From NCBI GenBank assembly GCA_024282035.1, contig JAMWZR010000006.1, forward strand, positions 39,189 to 103,188: a stretch of DNA of 64,000 nt, given 5' to 3'. A program made the translations under genes and the position numbers. This DNA comes from Nitrosomonas sp. GTDB taxonomy: Bacteria > Pseudomonadota > Gammaproteobacteria > Burkholderiales > Nitrosomonadaceae. The notes below the pieces were generated by a model. That model was not told the DNA's origin. It made no database searches and worked only from the letters and a program-made list of their open reading frames with translations. This document shows, piece after piece, positions 17,779 to 27,521 of the stretch. Every line of letters begins with the position of its first letter. Position 1 is the stretch's first letter.

Positions 17779-18537
17779 CTAAATGAAATAGCCTTTCAGC
17801 CGACTCTCGATGAATCTTGGATTTTCCCCATTGGCAATGGCAACAAAACCATCGAGCAAAATTTCCTGTAAAACGACTTGCTCGGCAATCAGTATCTTGA
17901 GCTTGTTGGCAATCGGCAGAAAAACCAGATTGGCCAGAGCCACACCATAAATGGTAGCCACAAACGCAACTGCAATACCGCTTCCCAGAAGACTCGGATC
18001 GCTTAAATTCTCCATGACATGAATCAGTCCCAGAACAGCGCCCAGAATCCCAATCGTGGGCGCGTAGCCACCGGCCGCCTCCCAGATACGGGCAGACTGC
18101 TTTTGATAGTCTTCCTGAGCAGACACATCGATTTCCAGCACCTCACGCAGTTTTTCTCCACTGCTGCCATCAGCCAACAGTTGCAGTCCTTTTCTTGCCA
18201 ATGGATCTTTGGCGCTAGCCGCTTGCATTTCCAAGGCCAACAACCCTTCCTTCCGGGCAATGTTGGACCAACCGATGATTTGCTTGATCAGTTCCTGTGG
18301 TGCATGAACCGGCGGAAACACCACCCATTTGCTCATCCGCAAACCATTCAGAAATATCTTGATCGGACTTTGCAACAATACCGCTCCGGTGGTTCCACCC
18401 ATGACAATCAGGAACGCTGCAGCCTGAACCAGGGATCCGGCATGGCCGCCTTCCAGCAATTGCCCGCCGATAATGGCGACAAATGCCAGCACGATACCTC
18501 CAATACTGTTCCAATCCACTCTTGCTTTTTTATTCAT
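17779..18537 (-). CDS. motA: Flagellar motor stator protein MotA (MotC type)
   Basis: This 252-residue inner-membrane protein has four hydrophobic segments and the conserved cytoplasmic loop. The segment GGYAPTIGILGAVLGLIHVM holds the functional proline and the third helix. With MotB it forms the proton channel that drives rotation. The position directly downstream of fliA points to the MotC type. Confidence 0.93.
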   Translation of the reverse strand: MNKKARVDWNSIGGIVLAFVAIIGGQLLEGGHAGSLVQAAAFLIVMGGTTGAVLLQSPIKIFLNGLRMSKWVVFPPVHAPQELIKQIIGWSNIARKEGLLALEMQAASAKDPLARKGLQLLADGSSGEKLREVLEIDVSAQEDYQKQSARIWEAAGGYAPTIGILGAVLGLIHVMENLSDPSLLGSGIAVAFVATIYGVALANLVFLPIANKLKILIAEQVVLQEILLDGFVAIANGENPRFIESRLKGYFI

Positions 18538-18587
18538 CGACCATTCACTGAGTCAAAGAGAATGTTCCTGTTCAGCCATCACAGCCA

Positions 18588-19304
18588 TCAAGTATTTCGC
18601 ATGCGACTGCGCAATCGCCCAATCGCCTGTGTGTGAAGCTGACATACTCGTGATTCGCTCACACCCAGTACCTCGCCAATTTCCCTGAGATTCATCTCCT
18701 GTTCGTAGTGCATCCCCATCACCTGTTTTTCACGTGGTGGAAGATTGTCGATCGCAGCAATCAATTGTTTCCTGAAGTTCTCATCCAGCAATGCATTGAT
18801 GGGATCTCCGGAAGAATCGACCAGCAAGCGATCCAGAAATGGCTCTTCATCGTCCTGCTGAAAATCTTCGTAATAAATCAATTGGGCGCCACGCGCACTT
18901 TGCAGTGTTTCGTGATATTCATCGAGCGACATATCGAGTTCTTCTGCCAGATCCTGTTCACTGGGTGCACAACCGAGGCGCTGTTCCAGACTCGTCACGG
19001 CAGACTCGATCCGGCGCATTTTTTTACGCAGGCTTCGCGGCAACCAGTCGGCTTCTCGCAATTCATCCAGAATCGAGCCACGAATGCGCTGTGCCGCGTA
19101 GCTCTCGAATTGCCGGCCGTATGATCCTTCATAACGATTGATGGCATCCAGCAAACCGATCATGCCTGCCTGAATGAGGTCATCAACCTGCACGCTCGCA
19201 GGCAGACGCGTCATCATATGGTAGGCAATACGTTTCACCAGCGGACTGAACTCCGTTATGAACTGATCCTTATCAACTTTTCCAACACCGGTTGCTGTAT
19301 ACAT
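18588..19304 (-). CDS. fliA: RNA polymerase sigma factor FliA (sigma-28)
   Basis: This sigma-70-family factor of about 238 residues directs late flagellar genes. Region 2 is seen in LVKRIAYHMMTRLPASVQVD and DDLIQAGMIGLLDAINRYEG; region 4 in LPPREKQVMGMHYEQEMNLR followed by EIGEVLGVSESRVCQLH. The ATG at 19304 is used; a TTG two codons earlier touches the flhG stop. Coupled translation with flhG is likely. Its anti-sigma factor FlgM is not in this window. Confidence 0.95.
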   Translation of the reverse strand: MYTATGVGKVDKDQFITEFSPLVKRIAYHMMTRLPASVQVDDLIQAGMIGLLDAINRYEGSYGRQFESYAAQRIRGSILDELREADWLPRSLRKKMRRIESAVTSLEQRLGCAPSEQDLAEELDMSLDEYHETLQSARGAQLIYYEDFQQDDEEPFLDRLLVDSSGDPINALLDENFRKQLIAAIDNLPPREKQVMGMHYEQEMNLREIGEVLGVSESRVCQLHTQAIGRLRSRMRNT

Positions 19305-19310
19305 AGTCAA

Positions 19311-20210
19311 TTACACCGTAAGATTTGCCATACTGAGATGACTGGTTCGGATTAAACGCTGCATGAAATCTTCGATTCCGCCACTGTACTTGTCAGGACA
19401 AGAAGTGCGCAGAATATCAAACGCCAGTTGCCTAAAACACGATGCCGAGGGGGCAGCAGGAAATGCATCAATGACAGATTTGGATAATTGCGTGGCGCTC
19501 TGCAATTTCTCATCCCTTTCGATATAACCGATATATTCCAGAGAAACGGACAAATACGCATTGGTAACCTGACACAGATTATGGTAGATCGATTCCGATT
19601 CGGCTTCCGATTCAACTTTGTTGACCAATATGAGGAAATGCTTTTTCGCATACTCCTGGCTCATGATCTTGATCAAGGCATAAGCACCGGTAAGCGACAC
19701 GGCTGATCCCGAGGTAACGATCATGACTTGTTCCGACGCCAGACTGAGCGGCAGTACATGTGTCGTTCCCGCCATGGCCGTGTCAATCAGGATGATGTCA
19801 ACGGATTGCACCAATTCCGTAAAATTCCTCACCAACCATTCCTGCTCGAGAGGGTTCAGTTTGTTTAATTGCCGGATGCCATGCATGGCAGGCAAAACCG
19901 TTATATTCTCGGATTCCTGCAGCAGTACCTGCTTGAGTGTCCGGTCGCGATTGATGACATGCATCAAATCGAATCGCGAACGCAGTCCCAGATAAGTGCA
20001 AATATTGTTATCAAAAGGATTTTCGTCGATCAGCAATACGCGTTGTCCATTCTTGGCCAGAGCCGAAGCCAGGTTGACGACTACACTGGTTTTTCCGACC
20101 CGACTCTTGCCAGCCGCAATCGTGAACACTCGCGCGGAATCGGGAGCCTGATAAGATTCCAGCTGCCGCAGACCTGCTGCCTGATCATTGATAATCACTT
20201 TGTTATTCAT
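19311..20210 (-). CDS. flhG: MinD-like ATPase FlhG (FleN), flagellar number regulator
   Basis: This 299-residue P-loop ATPase restrains FlhF and so flagellar number. The N-terminal DQAxxLR motif that activates the FlhF GTPase is intact (D9 to R15, DQAAGLR). The P-loop is unusual: residues 34-41 read GKSRVGKT, so the usual glycine pair of the MinD-type KGGxGKT motif is Ser-Arg, while both lysines (K35, K40) remain. The segment normally reading DADLGLAN is DENPFDNN. The start at 20210 overlaps the flhF stop by eight bases; a longer start at 20243 would overlap by 41. Confidence 0.88.
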   Translation of the reverse strand: MNNKVIINDQAAGLRQLESYQAPDSARVFTIAAGKSRVGKTSVVVNLASALAKNGQRVLLIDENPFDNNICTYLGLRSRFDLMHVINRDRTLKQVLLQESENITVLPAMHGIRQLNKLNPLEQEWLVRNFTELVQSVDIILIDTAMAGTTHVLPLSLASEQVMIVTSGSAVSLTGAYALIKIMSQEYAKKHFLILVNKVESEAESESIYHNLCQVTNAYLSVSLEYIGYIERDEKLQSATQLSKSVIDAFPAAPSASCFRQLAFDILRTSCPDKYSGGIEDFMQRLIRTSHLSMANLTV

Positions 20211-21492
20211 AGCTGAATCCCGCAAAAGATTTGTCCTGAGCATGTGCCGGCTCGGCCATGCTCTTACTTGACATCAGCATGGCAAACTCGGCATCTTGCA
20301 ACGTGAACGCCGAATCACTCGGAGTGGCATTGAAAATCCGTTGCAACAGGTATTTGGGATTGGCTGCATGAATATCTTCCGGCACTTTCTGTCCATTGGC
20401 CACATAATGCAAAACCAGTTTGCGGCGAATGATGACATCGAGAACTACCCCCAGGCTAACGGCTTCATCGACCTTGGTGATGATGCAACCATAGATACCA
20501 TTCTTTTGATAAGCGGAAATCACTTCATCCAGGGTTTTACCATTGGACGCGGCACTCAGAATCAACACTCGCTTGACGTCAGCACCACAATTACTGAGCA
20601 TGGCAAGCTGCTCCGCTACCATCTGGTCGCGCTGACTCATGCCCACCGTATCGATCAACACCATGTGCTTGTTTTTCAGCTCGGACAGGGTCAACTGCAA
20701 ATCTTCGGTATCCTTGATATTGCGTACCGGCACACCCAGTAGCTGCCCATAAATCCTGAGTTGTTCATGACCGCCAATCCGGTAGCTGTCGGTAGTCAGT
20801 AACGCAACCTTGTCGGCGCCATGCCGAATCACACAACGCGCAGCCAGCTTGGCTGTAGTCGTGGTCTTACCGACCCCGGTAGGTCCAACGAGAGCATACA
20901 CTCCCCCTTTTTCCACCATTTCATCGCTTGCTGCAGCATGAAGATTGCTGGTCAGCGCTGATATCGCCTGCTTCATGCTTTGCTCGTAATCCAGTTCGGT
21001 CGTCAAGCGGTCTACCAGACGGCGTGACAACAGGGGACTGAAACCCGAATCCAGCATGGCGCGCAGAATTTTCACTTTTTCCGGCCTACGCTGGGTAAAG
21101 TTCCCCCAGGCAACGGTTGCCAGTTGGTCTTCTATCGTGCTGCGCATCGCATGGATTTCGGCGATGATGTTCTGTGCCATGTTCAAGGAAATCGCTTCTT
21201 CACCTGCTTTTGCAATGCCCATGGGATCATGCGTCAAAGCCTGCATCATGGCATAGGGATGCGCTGCGCCACCCTCCGGCAACTCATAGGGCATGACATT
21301 CATAGCAACAGGCGGAGCTTCGGGAAGTTGATCCTGTACGAGATTCGACATTTCCGATTCGGCCAGAGCCATGATCTCGACACCACTGGACGTTTTTCGG
21401 TTCGACAAGATGACAGCATCAGCACCCAATTCTTCCTTGACTTGACGCAAGGCTTCCTTAGATGTGGAAGCAACGTATCGCTTTACTTTCAT
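20203..21492 (-). CDS. flhF: Flagellar SRP-like GTPase FlhF
   Basis: This 429-residue protein places the flagellum, typically at the cell pole. The N-terminal basic B domain (MKVKRYVASTSKEALRQVKE) and a linker precede an SRP-type NG domain with the P-loop GPTGVGKT at residues 203-210. Further GTPase motifs include LLTTDSYRIGGHEQLRIY and LIDTVGMSQRD. The ATG overlaps the flhA stop as ATGA. FlhF is characteristic of polar flagellates, in contrast to peritrichous enterics. Confidence 0.95.
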   Translation of the reverse strand: MKVKRYVASTSKEALRQVKEELGADAVILSNRKTSSGVEIMALAESEMSNLVQDQLPEAPPVAMNVMPYELPEGGAAHPYAMMQALTHDPMGIAKAGEEAISLNMAQNIIAEIHAMRSTIEDQLATVAWGNFTQRRPEKVKILRAMLDSGFSPLLSRRLVDRLTTELDYEQSMKQAISALTSNLHAAASDEMVEKGGVYALVGPTGVGKTTTTAKLAARCVIRHGADKVALLTTDSYRIGGHEQLRIYGQLLGVPVRNIKDTEDLQLTLSELKNKHMVLIDTVGMSQRDQMVAEQLAMLSNCGADVKRVLILSAASNGKTLDEVISAYQKNGIYGCIITKVDEAVSLGVVLDVIIRRKLVLHYVANGQKVPEDIHAANPKYLLQRIFNATPSDSAFTLQDAEFAMLMSSKSMAEPAHAQDKSFAGFSYE

Positions 21493-23573
21493 TTGCTACC
21501 TCCAATAACAGCAGAAATTTTAATTTTTCGGGAATCGGGAATTTCGGAATGAGCTAGCACACGCAGTTGTGGCAAGGCCCTACGCAGGAATTTGGAAAGC
21601 AAGGCACGAATCGCTCCCGGTACAAGCAACACAATCGGCAATCCCAGTTTTTCCTGTTTCTGTGCGGCTACCTTGGCTTCCTTGATCAGGGTGTCAGCAA
21701 GGCCCGGTTCGATACCCGTGCCTCCCTGTGCCGTGCCCGTCTGCATGACCTGGGTCAGAATATTTTCCAGATCATGATGCAATGTCATCACTTGCAAATC
21801 CATGTCGACGGGGAAATACTGCTCAAGGATGGCCCGTCCCAGGGCAACCCTGACTACCGCCGTCAATTCGGTGGCATCCTGGGTATGCGCAGCATGTTCC
21901 GTCAGCACATCGATAATGGAGCGCATGTCGCGAATATGCACATTCTCATCCAGCAGGTTGTGCAGAACTTTTTGCACCGTCGACAATGGCAACAGTTTCG
22001 GCACCAGATCTTCGATGAGCTTCGGCGCTTGCTTGGTCAAATGATCAAACAGTTTTTGCAGTTCCTGACGTCCCAGCAATTCCGCAGCATGGGAGTGAAT
22101 CAAATGGTTGATATGTGTGGTAACGACAGTACTGGCATCGACCACCGTATAGCCGTTGGTCTGGGCCTGCTCGCGCAATGCCACTTCGATCCATACTGCC
22201 GGCAATCCGAATGCAGGATCACTGGTGACGGTTCCAGGTAACTGCGTGGTGACACGCCCTGGATTGATCGCCAGATACATGCCGGAATAGGATTCACCCT
22301 GACCGATGACCGATCCTTTCAGCGTGATCCGATATCCATTGGGACGCAGCTCCAGGTTGTCACGAATGTGCACCACTGGTGGTAGAAAACCGATTTCTTG
22401 TGCAAATTTGCGGCGTATCCCGTTGATCCGTTTGATCAGATCGCCCTGCTGGGTTTTATCGACCAAGGGAATCAGGCGATATCCCACTTCCAGACCCAGC
22501 GTGTCGATGGGGGTCACATCATCCCAGCTGGCATCCATGCGCTCCACCGTCGGTACTGGCGGTGCTACCGGTGCCACTGGCTGAGCTTGTGTCGCGCTAT
22601 GCTTCATATAAGCAATCGCACCCAGAACCGAAGCGATGAGCAAAAACACAAAATTGGGCATGCCGGGAATCAATCCCATGACACCCATTATGCTAGCGGT
22701 TATGACCAGGATCTGCGGACGATTGAACATCTGACTGAGCACCTGTTCGCCGATGTCTTCCTCGGTAGTCACGCGGCTCACGACCAGACCCGCCGCGGTG
22801 GATATGATCAATGCAGGAATCTGCCCAACCAGTCCGTCGCCTATCGTCAGCAGAGAGTAATTCTTAGCTGCTTCGGCAAGCGGCAGGTCATGCTGCATGA
22901 CACCTACAATCAAGCCGCCGATGATGGTAATCAACATGATCAGAATACCGGCAACGGCATCGCCACGCACAAACTTGCTCGCACCATCCATCGATCCGAA
23001 GAAATCGGCTTCTTGGGAAATCACTGACCGGCGCTTGCGTGCTTCATCCTCACCGATCAGCCCAGCGTTGAGGTCGGCATCGATGGCCATTTGCTTGCCC
23101 GGCATAGCATCCAGGGTAAAACGCGCGCTCACTTCTGCAATACGTCCTGCACCCTTGGTGATCACCACAAAATTGATCACCACCAGAATGATGAACACCA
23201 CCATCCCAACCGCATAATTTCCACCCACCAGAAAGTGACCGAAGGCCTCGATTACCTTACCTGCTGCATCGGGTCCGGTGTGTCCTTCCAGCAACACCAC
23301 ACGGGTTGAAGCAATATTGAGTGACAACCGCAACAGGGTCGTAATCAGCAAGATAGTCGGAAACACTGCGAATTCCAGCGCTTTCTTGGTATACAGACTC
23401 ACCATCAATACGATGATGGATACCGCGATATTGAAAGTGAAGAACAGATCCAGTATGAATGGCGGCAGGGGTAACACCATCATTGCCAGGATCATGACAA
23501 TAAGTAGCGGACCCGCCAAGGTTCGAATGTTGTTCGTATCTACCAAAGTTGACAAGCTGATTGCATTATTCAT
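21489..23573 (-). CDS. flhA: Flagellar type III export protein FlhA
   Basis: This protein of about 694 residues is the large membrane component of the flagellar export gate. The N-terminal half has about eight membrane helices. It includes the FHIPEP family signature region (ADLNAGLIGEDEARKRRSVI, followed by SQEADFFGSMDGASKFVRGD). The C-terminal half is the cytoplasmic substrate-docking domain. The ATG at 23573 is preferred; an in-frame GTG five codons upstream is possible. Confidence 0.96.
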   Translation of the reverse strand: MNNAISLSTLVDTNNIRTLAGPLLIVMILAMMVLPLPPFILDLFFTFNIAVSIIVLMVSLYTKKALEFAVFPTILLITTLLRLSLNIASTRVVLLEGHTGPDAAGKVIEAFGHFLVGGNYAVGMVVFIILVVINFVVITKGAGRIAEVSARFTLDAMPGKQMAIDADLNAGLIGEDEARKRRSVISQEADFFGSMDGASKFVRGDAVAGILIMLITIIGGLIVGVMQHDLPLAEAAKNYSLLTIGDGLVGQIPALIISTAAGLVVSRVTTEEDIGEQVLSQMFNRPQILVITASIMGVMGLIPGMPNFVFLLIASVLGAIAYMKHSATQAQPVAPVAPPVPTVERMDASWDDVTPIDTLGLEVGYRLIPLVDKTQQGDLIKRINGIRRKFAQEIGFLPPVVHIRDNLELRPNGYRITLKGSVIGQGESYSGMYLAINPGRVTTQLPGTVTSDPAFGLPAVWIEVALREQAQTNGYTVVDASTVVTTHINHLIHSHAAELLGRQELQKLFDHLTKQAPKLIEDLVPKLLPLSTVQKVLHNLLDENVHIRDMRSIIDVLTEHAAHTQDATELTAVVRVALGRAILEQYFPVDMDLQVMTLHHDLENILTQVMQTGTAQGGTGIEPGLADTLIKEAKVAAQKQEKLGLPIVLLVPGAIRALLSKFLRRALPQLRVLAHSEIPDSRKIKISAVIGGSK

Positions 23574-23628
23574 AGCACTTCGTATCACTCGTAGTTTTTA
23601 ATAGCATCGCTCATTGCCCAACACGGTC

Positions 23629-24771
23629 TCACACTGCATGTTTAGGCTGGTCCATTCCTTCAGGAACAGACAGATCAACCGGTGCATGCGGATAATCTCC
23701 ACCAAATTCCTGATAACGCTTGAGCTGGAAGATATAAGCCAGAACTTCGGCTACCGCGGTGTAGAGTTTTTCCGGTATTTCACTCTCCAGCTCGGCGTGG
23801 TAGTACAGGGCACGAGCCAGTGGTGGTGCTTCAAGGATCGGTATGCGATGTTCTTCACCCAACTCTCTAATTCTGGCTGCAAGCAGATGTACGCCCTTCG
23901 CCACTACTCTGGGCGCGCGCATCGAATTACTTTTATATTTGAGCGCAACGGCAAAATGTGTCGGGTTGGTAACGATGACATCAGCATTGGGAATTTCCGC
24001 CATCATGCGACGTCGGGCGGCTTCTCTCTGTAAGCTACGAATACGACCCTTGACCATGGGATCGCCTTCACTTTCCTTGTATTCCTTGCGAATCTCTTCC
24101 TTGGTCATGCGCATCTGTTTAGCGTGTTCCCAGATCTGAAAGGGCACATCGATACCGGCAATCAGCACCATGGCACCCGAAATCAGTAAAAAACTCATCG
24201 ACAGGAAATCTCCGGCACGACTGATCGCCATATCGACAGGAACCGTCAGAAGTGCCATGACTTCTTCCTTGTTTTGCCAGATCACCATTGCAGCCACACC
24301 ACCTATGATGACCGCCTTGGCAATAGCCTTGACCAGTTCAACCAGACTACGAACTGAAAAAATCCTGCCCAATCCTTTCATCGGATTGACGCGGTTAAAA
24401 TCGGGCATCAGCAGCTTGGTACTCATCAGCCCACCACTCATCAACATGGGTGCAAACAGCGCCACAATTATCAACAGCAACAATAAAGGCGCGATGGCAA
24501 TCAGCCCTTCCACCGCCAATTCGTAAAAACGATTGATCATCAGATCGGGTTGGAACGCCAGATCACGTTCCATTTGTATGCCAGCTTTCATGATCTGCAA
24601 CAGGCTCTCCATCAATCCGGCGCCCAAAAACAGGATTCCCGTGGCTGCCGTCATTAGCAGGGCAAACGTCGTCAATTCCTGGGAACGAGCAACCTGGCCC
24701 TCTTCCCGCGCTTTCTCCAAGCGCCTGGGCGTCGCCTCTTCCGTTCGTTCTAAATCGCTGTCTTCTGCCAT
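23629..24771 (-). CDS. flhB: Flagellar type III export protein FlhB
   Basis: This protein of about 380 residues sets export specificity. The start MAEDSDLERTEEATPRRLEK is typical, four membrane helices follow, and the self-cleaving NPTH motif lies near residue 268 (VIVTNPTHFAVALKYK). GGAG precedes the ATG at 24771. It is the first gene of the block flhB-flhA-flhF-flhG-fliA-motA-motB. Confidence 0.96.
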   Translation of the reverse strand: MAEDSDLERTEEATPRRLEKAREEGQVARSQELTTFALLMTAATGILFLGAGLMESLLQIMKAGIQMERDLAFQPDLMINRFYELAVEGLIAIAPLLLLLIIVALFAPMLMSGGLMSTKLLMPDFNRVNPMKGLGRIFSVRSLVELVKAIAKAVIIGGVAAMVIWQNKEEVMALLTVPVDMAISRAGDFLSMSFLLISGAMVLIAGIDVPFQIWEHAKQMRMTKEEIRKEYKESEGDPMVKGRIRSLQREAARRRMMAEIPNADVIVTNPTHFAVALKYKSNSMRAPRVVAKGVHLLAARIRELGEEHRIPILEAPPLARALYYHAELESEIPEKLYTAVAEVLAYIFQLKRYQEFGGDYPHAPVDLSVPEGMDQPKHAV

Positions 24772-24987
24772 GTCACACTCCAAATTCTTACCTTGGCATT
24801 ATCTAGGCAAATGTCCCGATATAATGTGGTGAACAAAGAAGGAATCATGCCCTTATTTATGCTATGCAAAGCCATTTATCTTCCTACTCTTTTATCAATA
24901 CGTTATAAAATCTTCTGGTACAAAATGGACAGACTGACTTGTTGCCAGTTTGCCTGCCCTGACATTCAACCCTAATCAAATCAATCT

Positions 24988-27369
24988 ATGCATCATATCG
25001 TTTTGATCCTGCGTTACTTACTGATAACAGGACTCCTTTTGTCTGTTTTATTGGCAATTGGACTCATTGGCTTTCTACGTGGCAGCCTGCCGCAATATGA
25101 GGGAGATATCGCACTCTCCGGATTGTCGGCACCGGTACGTATCGATCGGGATAGTCTGGGCAGCGTTACTCTCCACGGTGAAAACCGGACCGATGTGGCC
25201 ATGGCCATGGGGTTCGTTCACGCTCAGGAACGTTTTTTTGAAATGGACCTCATGCGTCGCCAGGCGGCAGGGGAATTGGCCGAGCTATTCGGTGAAAGCT
25301 TTCTGGAACAGGATCGCAAAGCACGCCGGTTTCGCATGCGCGCACGCGCCACACAAGTGATTCAACAACTCACCGAGATACAACGGCAATACATCGAGGC
25401 CTACCGACAGGGTGTCAATCAGGGAATACAGGCGCTGAATGTGCGCCCGTTTCCCTATTTGTTGACGAAAACGACACCGGCAGAATGGCAGCGCGAAGAC
25501 AGCATCCTGGTGATATTTGCCATGTTTTTCACCCTCAATGAAGCCGATTTCAATCGGGAACTCAAGCTCTCGACACTGCATGCAGGTCTTCCGGAATCGG
25601 TTTACCGTTTTTTGATGCGACAAGGTGGACAGTGGGACGCGCCATTAATGGAAGGCCCTTTCAGCGTGCCTGATATTCCTCCTGAAACCGATATCGACCT
25701 GCGATCATTGAGTAGGCATCTCTTCCAGCATCCCGGACCTGTGGATGAAGAAACCCCAGGTAGCAACAGCTTTGCCGTGGCCGGCACTTTGGCCAATGGA
25801 GCAGCACTGGTTGCCAATGATATGCATCTGACCCTGCGTGCACCCAATTTATGGTTCCGTACACGCTTGATCTATCCAAACGATACCTCATCGGCCAAGC
25901 ATGATATTTCCGGTATCAGTCTGCCAGGGGTGCCGGCGATCGTTGTCGGCTCCAATCGCCGGATTGCGTGGAGTTTTACCCACAGCTATGGTGATTTTGC
26001 CGATTGGGTGCGCATCACGACAGATAACGAAGACAACGCCCATTACCAGACCAATTCGGGTTGGAAACCGATCGAATCCGTTCAGGAAGTCATTCATATT
26101 CGCAATGCACCTGCACAAACGCTCACGGTAGCAGAAACCGTCTGGGGTCCGATCCTGGCCTCGGATCAGGATGGCGTTCCACTCGCCCTATCATGGACAG
26201 CATTCCATGCAGAAGCAGTCAATCTCGATCTGATCGATCTGGAGCAAGCGCAAACTGCGGAACAAGCAACACGGATTGCCCAGCGAGCCGGTATACCCGT
26301 ACAAAATTTCATTGTCGGCGATCGCCAGGGCAACATCGGCTGGACGCTTGCTGGGCGTATTCCAGCGCGCTCCGGCACTTTCGATCCACAACGCCCGGCT
26401 GACTGGAGCAAACCGGATACCGGCTGGAAAGACTGGTTGCTGCCGGAGCACTATCCTTCTCTTCACAATCCCGCTTCCGGGCGCTTATGGTCGGCCAATT
26501 CACGTATGGTGTCCGGACATTTGCTGGCAATGGTGGGTGATAGTGGATATGACCTCGGTGCCCGGGCCACGCAAATCCGGGATAGCCTGTTTGCACGTGA
26601 GCATTTCACCGAGAAAGACATGCAGGCCATCCAGCTGGATCATCGCGCCCTGATGATGGCACGATGGTATGGCTTGCTGAAAAGCCGACTGGAATCGCTC
26701 AAAGATCAACCGGCCTGGGCCGTCGAACTGCAACAAGCATTGCGCGACTGGCAAGGTCAAGCTTCAGAAGATTCCGTAGCTTATCGCGCCGTTCGTACTT
26801 TTCGCTATGAAGTCATGAAAACTGTGCTGGATGGATTTGCCGCGCCTATCCGGCAATTCGATGCGGAATTTAGTCTGCCCAGATTCAGTCAGGCCGAATT
26901 GATTACATGGCAACTTCTGGACCACAATCCACCTCACCTGCTTCCTGCTCCATATGCAAACTGGGAGGCACTACTGATACACTGCGCCCGGCAGACCGCA
27001 AAATTGCTACAACGCAATGGCGGCATTACTGCAGTCAATTGGGGCCAGGATAACGCGGCACGCATCAAGCATCCGTTAAGCAGCAAACTGCCCGCATGGA
27101 TTGCACGCTGGCTGGATATGCCGCATGAACCCCTGCCCGGCGACCAGAATTTACCGCGTATCCAATCACCCGACTTCGGTGCTTCACAACGCTCGGTAGT
27201 CGCACCCGGTCAGGAAGAATCAGGCTATTTCGACATGCCGGGTGGACAAAGTGGCCACCCGCTTTCCCCCTACTATGGCAGCGGCCAGGATCGTTGGGTC
27301 AGCGGGAAACCCACACCCTTCCTGCCCGGAATTACCGAAAAAACACTGTTGCTCACTTCTGAACGATAA
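24988..27369 (+). CDS. Penicillin acylase family protein (Ntn hydrolase), membrane-anchored
   Basis: This 793-residue protein matches the penicillin amidase family of self-processing amide hydrolases. One N-terminal hydrophobic segment (residues about 6-30) is followed by the alpha-chain signature VAMAMGFVHAQERFFEMDLM and RRQAAGELAEL. The expected self-cleavage site is G258-S259 in TPGSNSFAV, making S259 the nucleophile. It stands alone between the flagellar block and the secreted-protein cluster. Family members act on penicillins, acyl-homoserine lactones or other amides; the substrate cannot be told. Confidence 0.88.
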   Translation: MHHIVLILRYLLITGLLLSVLLAIGLIGFLRGSLPQYEGDIALSGLSAPVRIDRDSLGSVTLHGENRTDVAMAMGFVHAQERFFEMDLMRRQAAGELAELFGESFLEQDRKARRFRMRARATQVIQQLTEIQRQYIEAYRQGVNQGIQALNVRPFPYLLTKTTPAEWQREDSILVIFAMFFTLNEADFNRELKLSTLHAGLPESVYRFLMRQGGQWDAPLMEGPFSVPDIPPETDIDLRSLSRHLFQHPGPVDEETPGSNSFAVAGTLANGAALVANDMHLTLRAPNLWFRTRLIYPNDTSSAKHDISGISLPGVPAIVVGSNRRIAWSFTHSYGDFADWVRITTDNEDNAHYQTNSGWKPIESVQEVIHIRNAPAQTLTVAETVWGPILASDQDGVPLALSWTAFHAEAVNLDLIDLEQAQTAEQATRIAQRAGIPVQNFIVGDRQGNIGWTLAGRIPARSGTFDPQRPADWSKPDTGWKDWLLPEHYPSLHNPASGRLWSANSRMVSGHLLAMVGDSGYDLGARATQIRDSLFAREHFTEKDMQAIQLDHRALMMARWYGLLKSRLESLKDQPAWAVELQQALRDWQGQASEDSVAYRAVRTFRYEVMKTVLDGFAAPIRQFDAEFSLPRFSQAELITWQLLDHNPPHLLPAPYANWEALLIHCARQTAKLLQRNGGITAVNWGQDNAARIKHPLSSKLPAWIARWLDMPHEPLPGDQNLPRIQSPDFGASQRSVVAPGQEESGYFDMPGGQSGHPLSPYYGSGQDRWVSGKPTPFLPGITEKTLLLTSER

Positions 27370-27521
27370 AGAATGCTCAAACTGTTCATGCATGTCAGAC
27401 TGAGCAAATAAAGCACCCCACCGCAAGCGACAAAGCATAAATACACTCCTCAAGCTTCTGGTTTTTAACCAACTTACACCTCAAGAGATGAGTAATTAAA
27501 CTCGAAGAAATTAAATTCGCA

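Noticed and set aside
21567-23027. Long open frames opposite flhA
   Set aside because: They mirror the codon bias of flhA and have no recognisable domain or ribosome site.
24793-24809. Plus-strand TGGCATTATCTAGGCA in front of the penicillin-acylase gene as a sigma-54 promoter
   Set aside because: GG and GC have the right spacing, but the -12 box is AGGC rather than TTGC and there is no reason for RpoN control of this gene.
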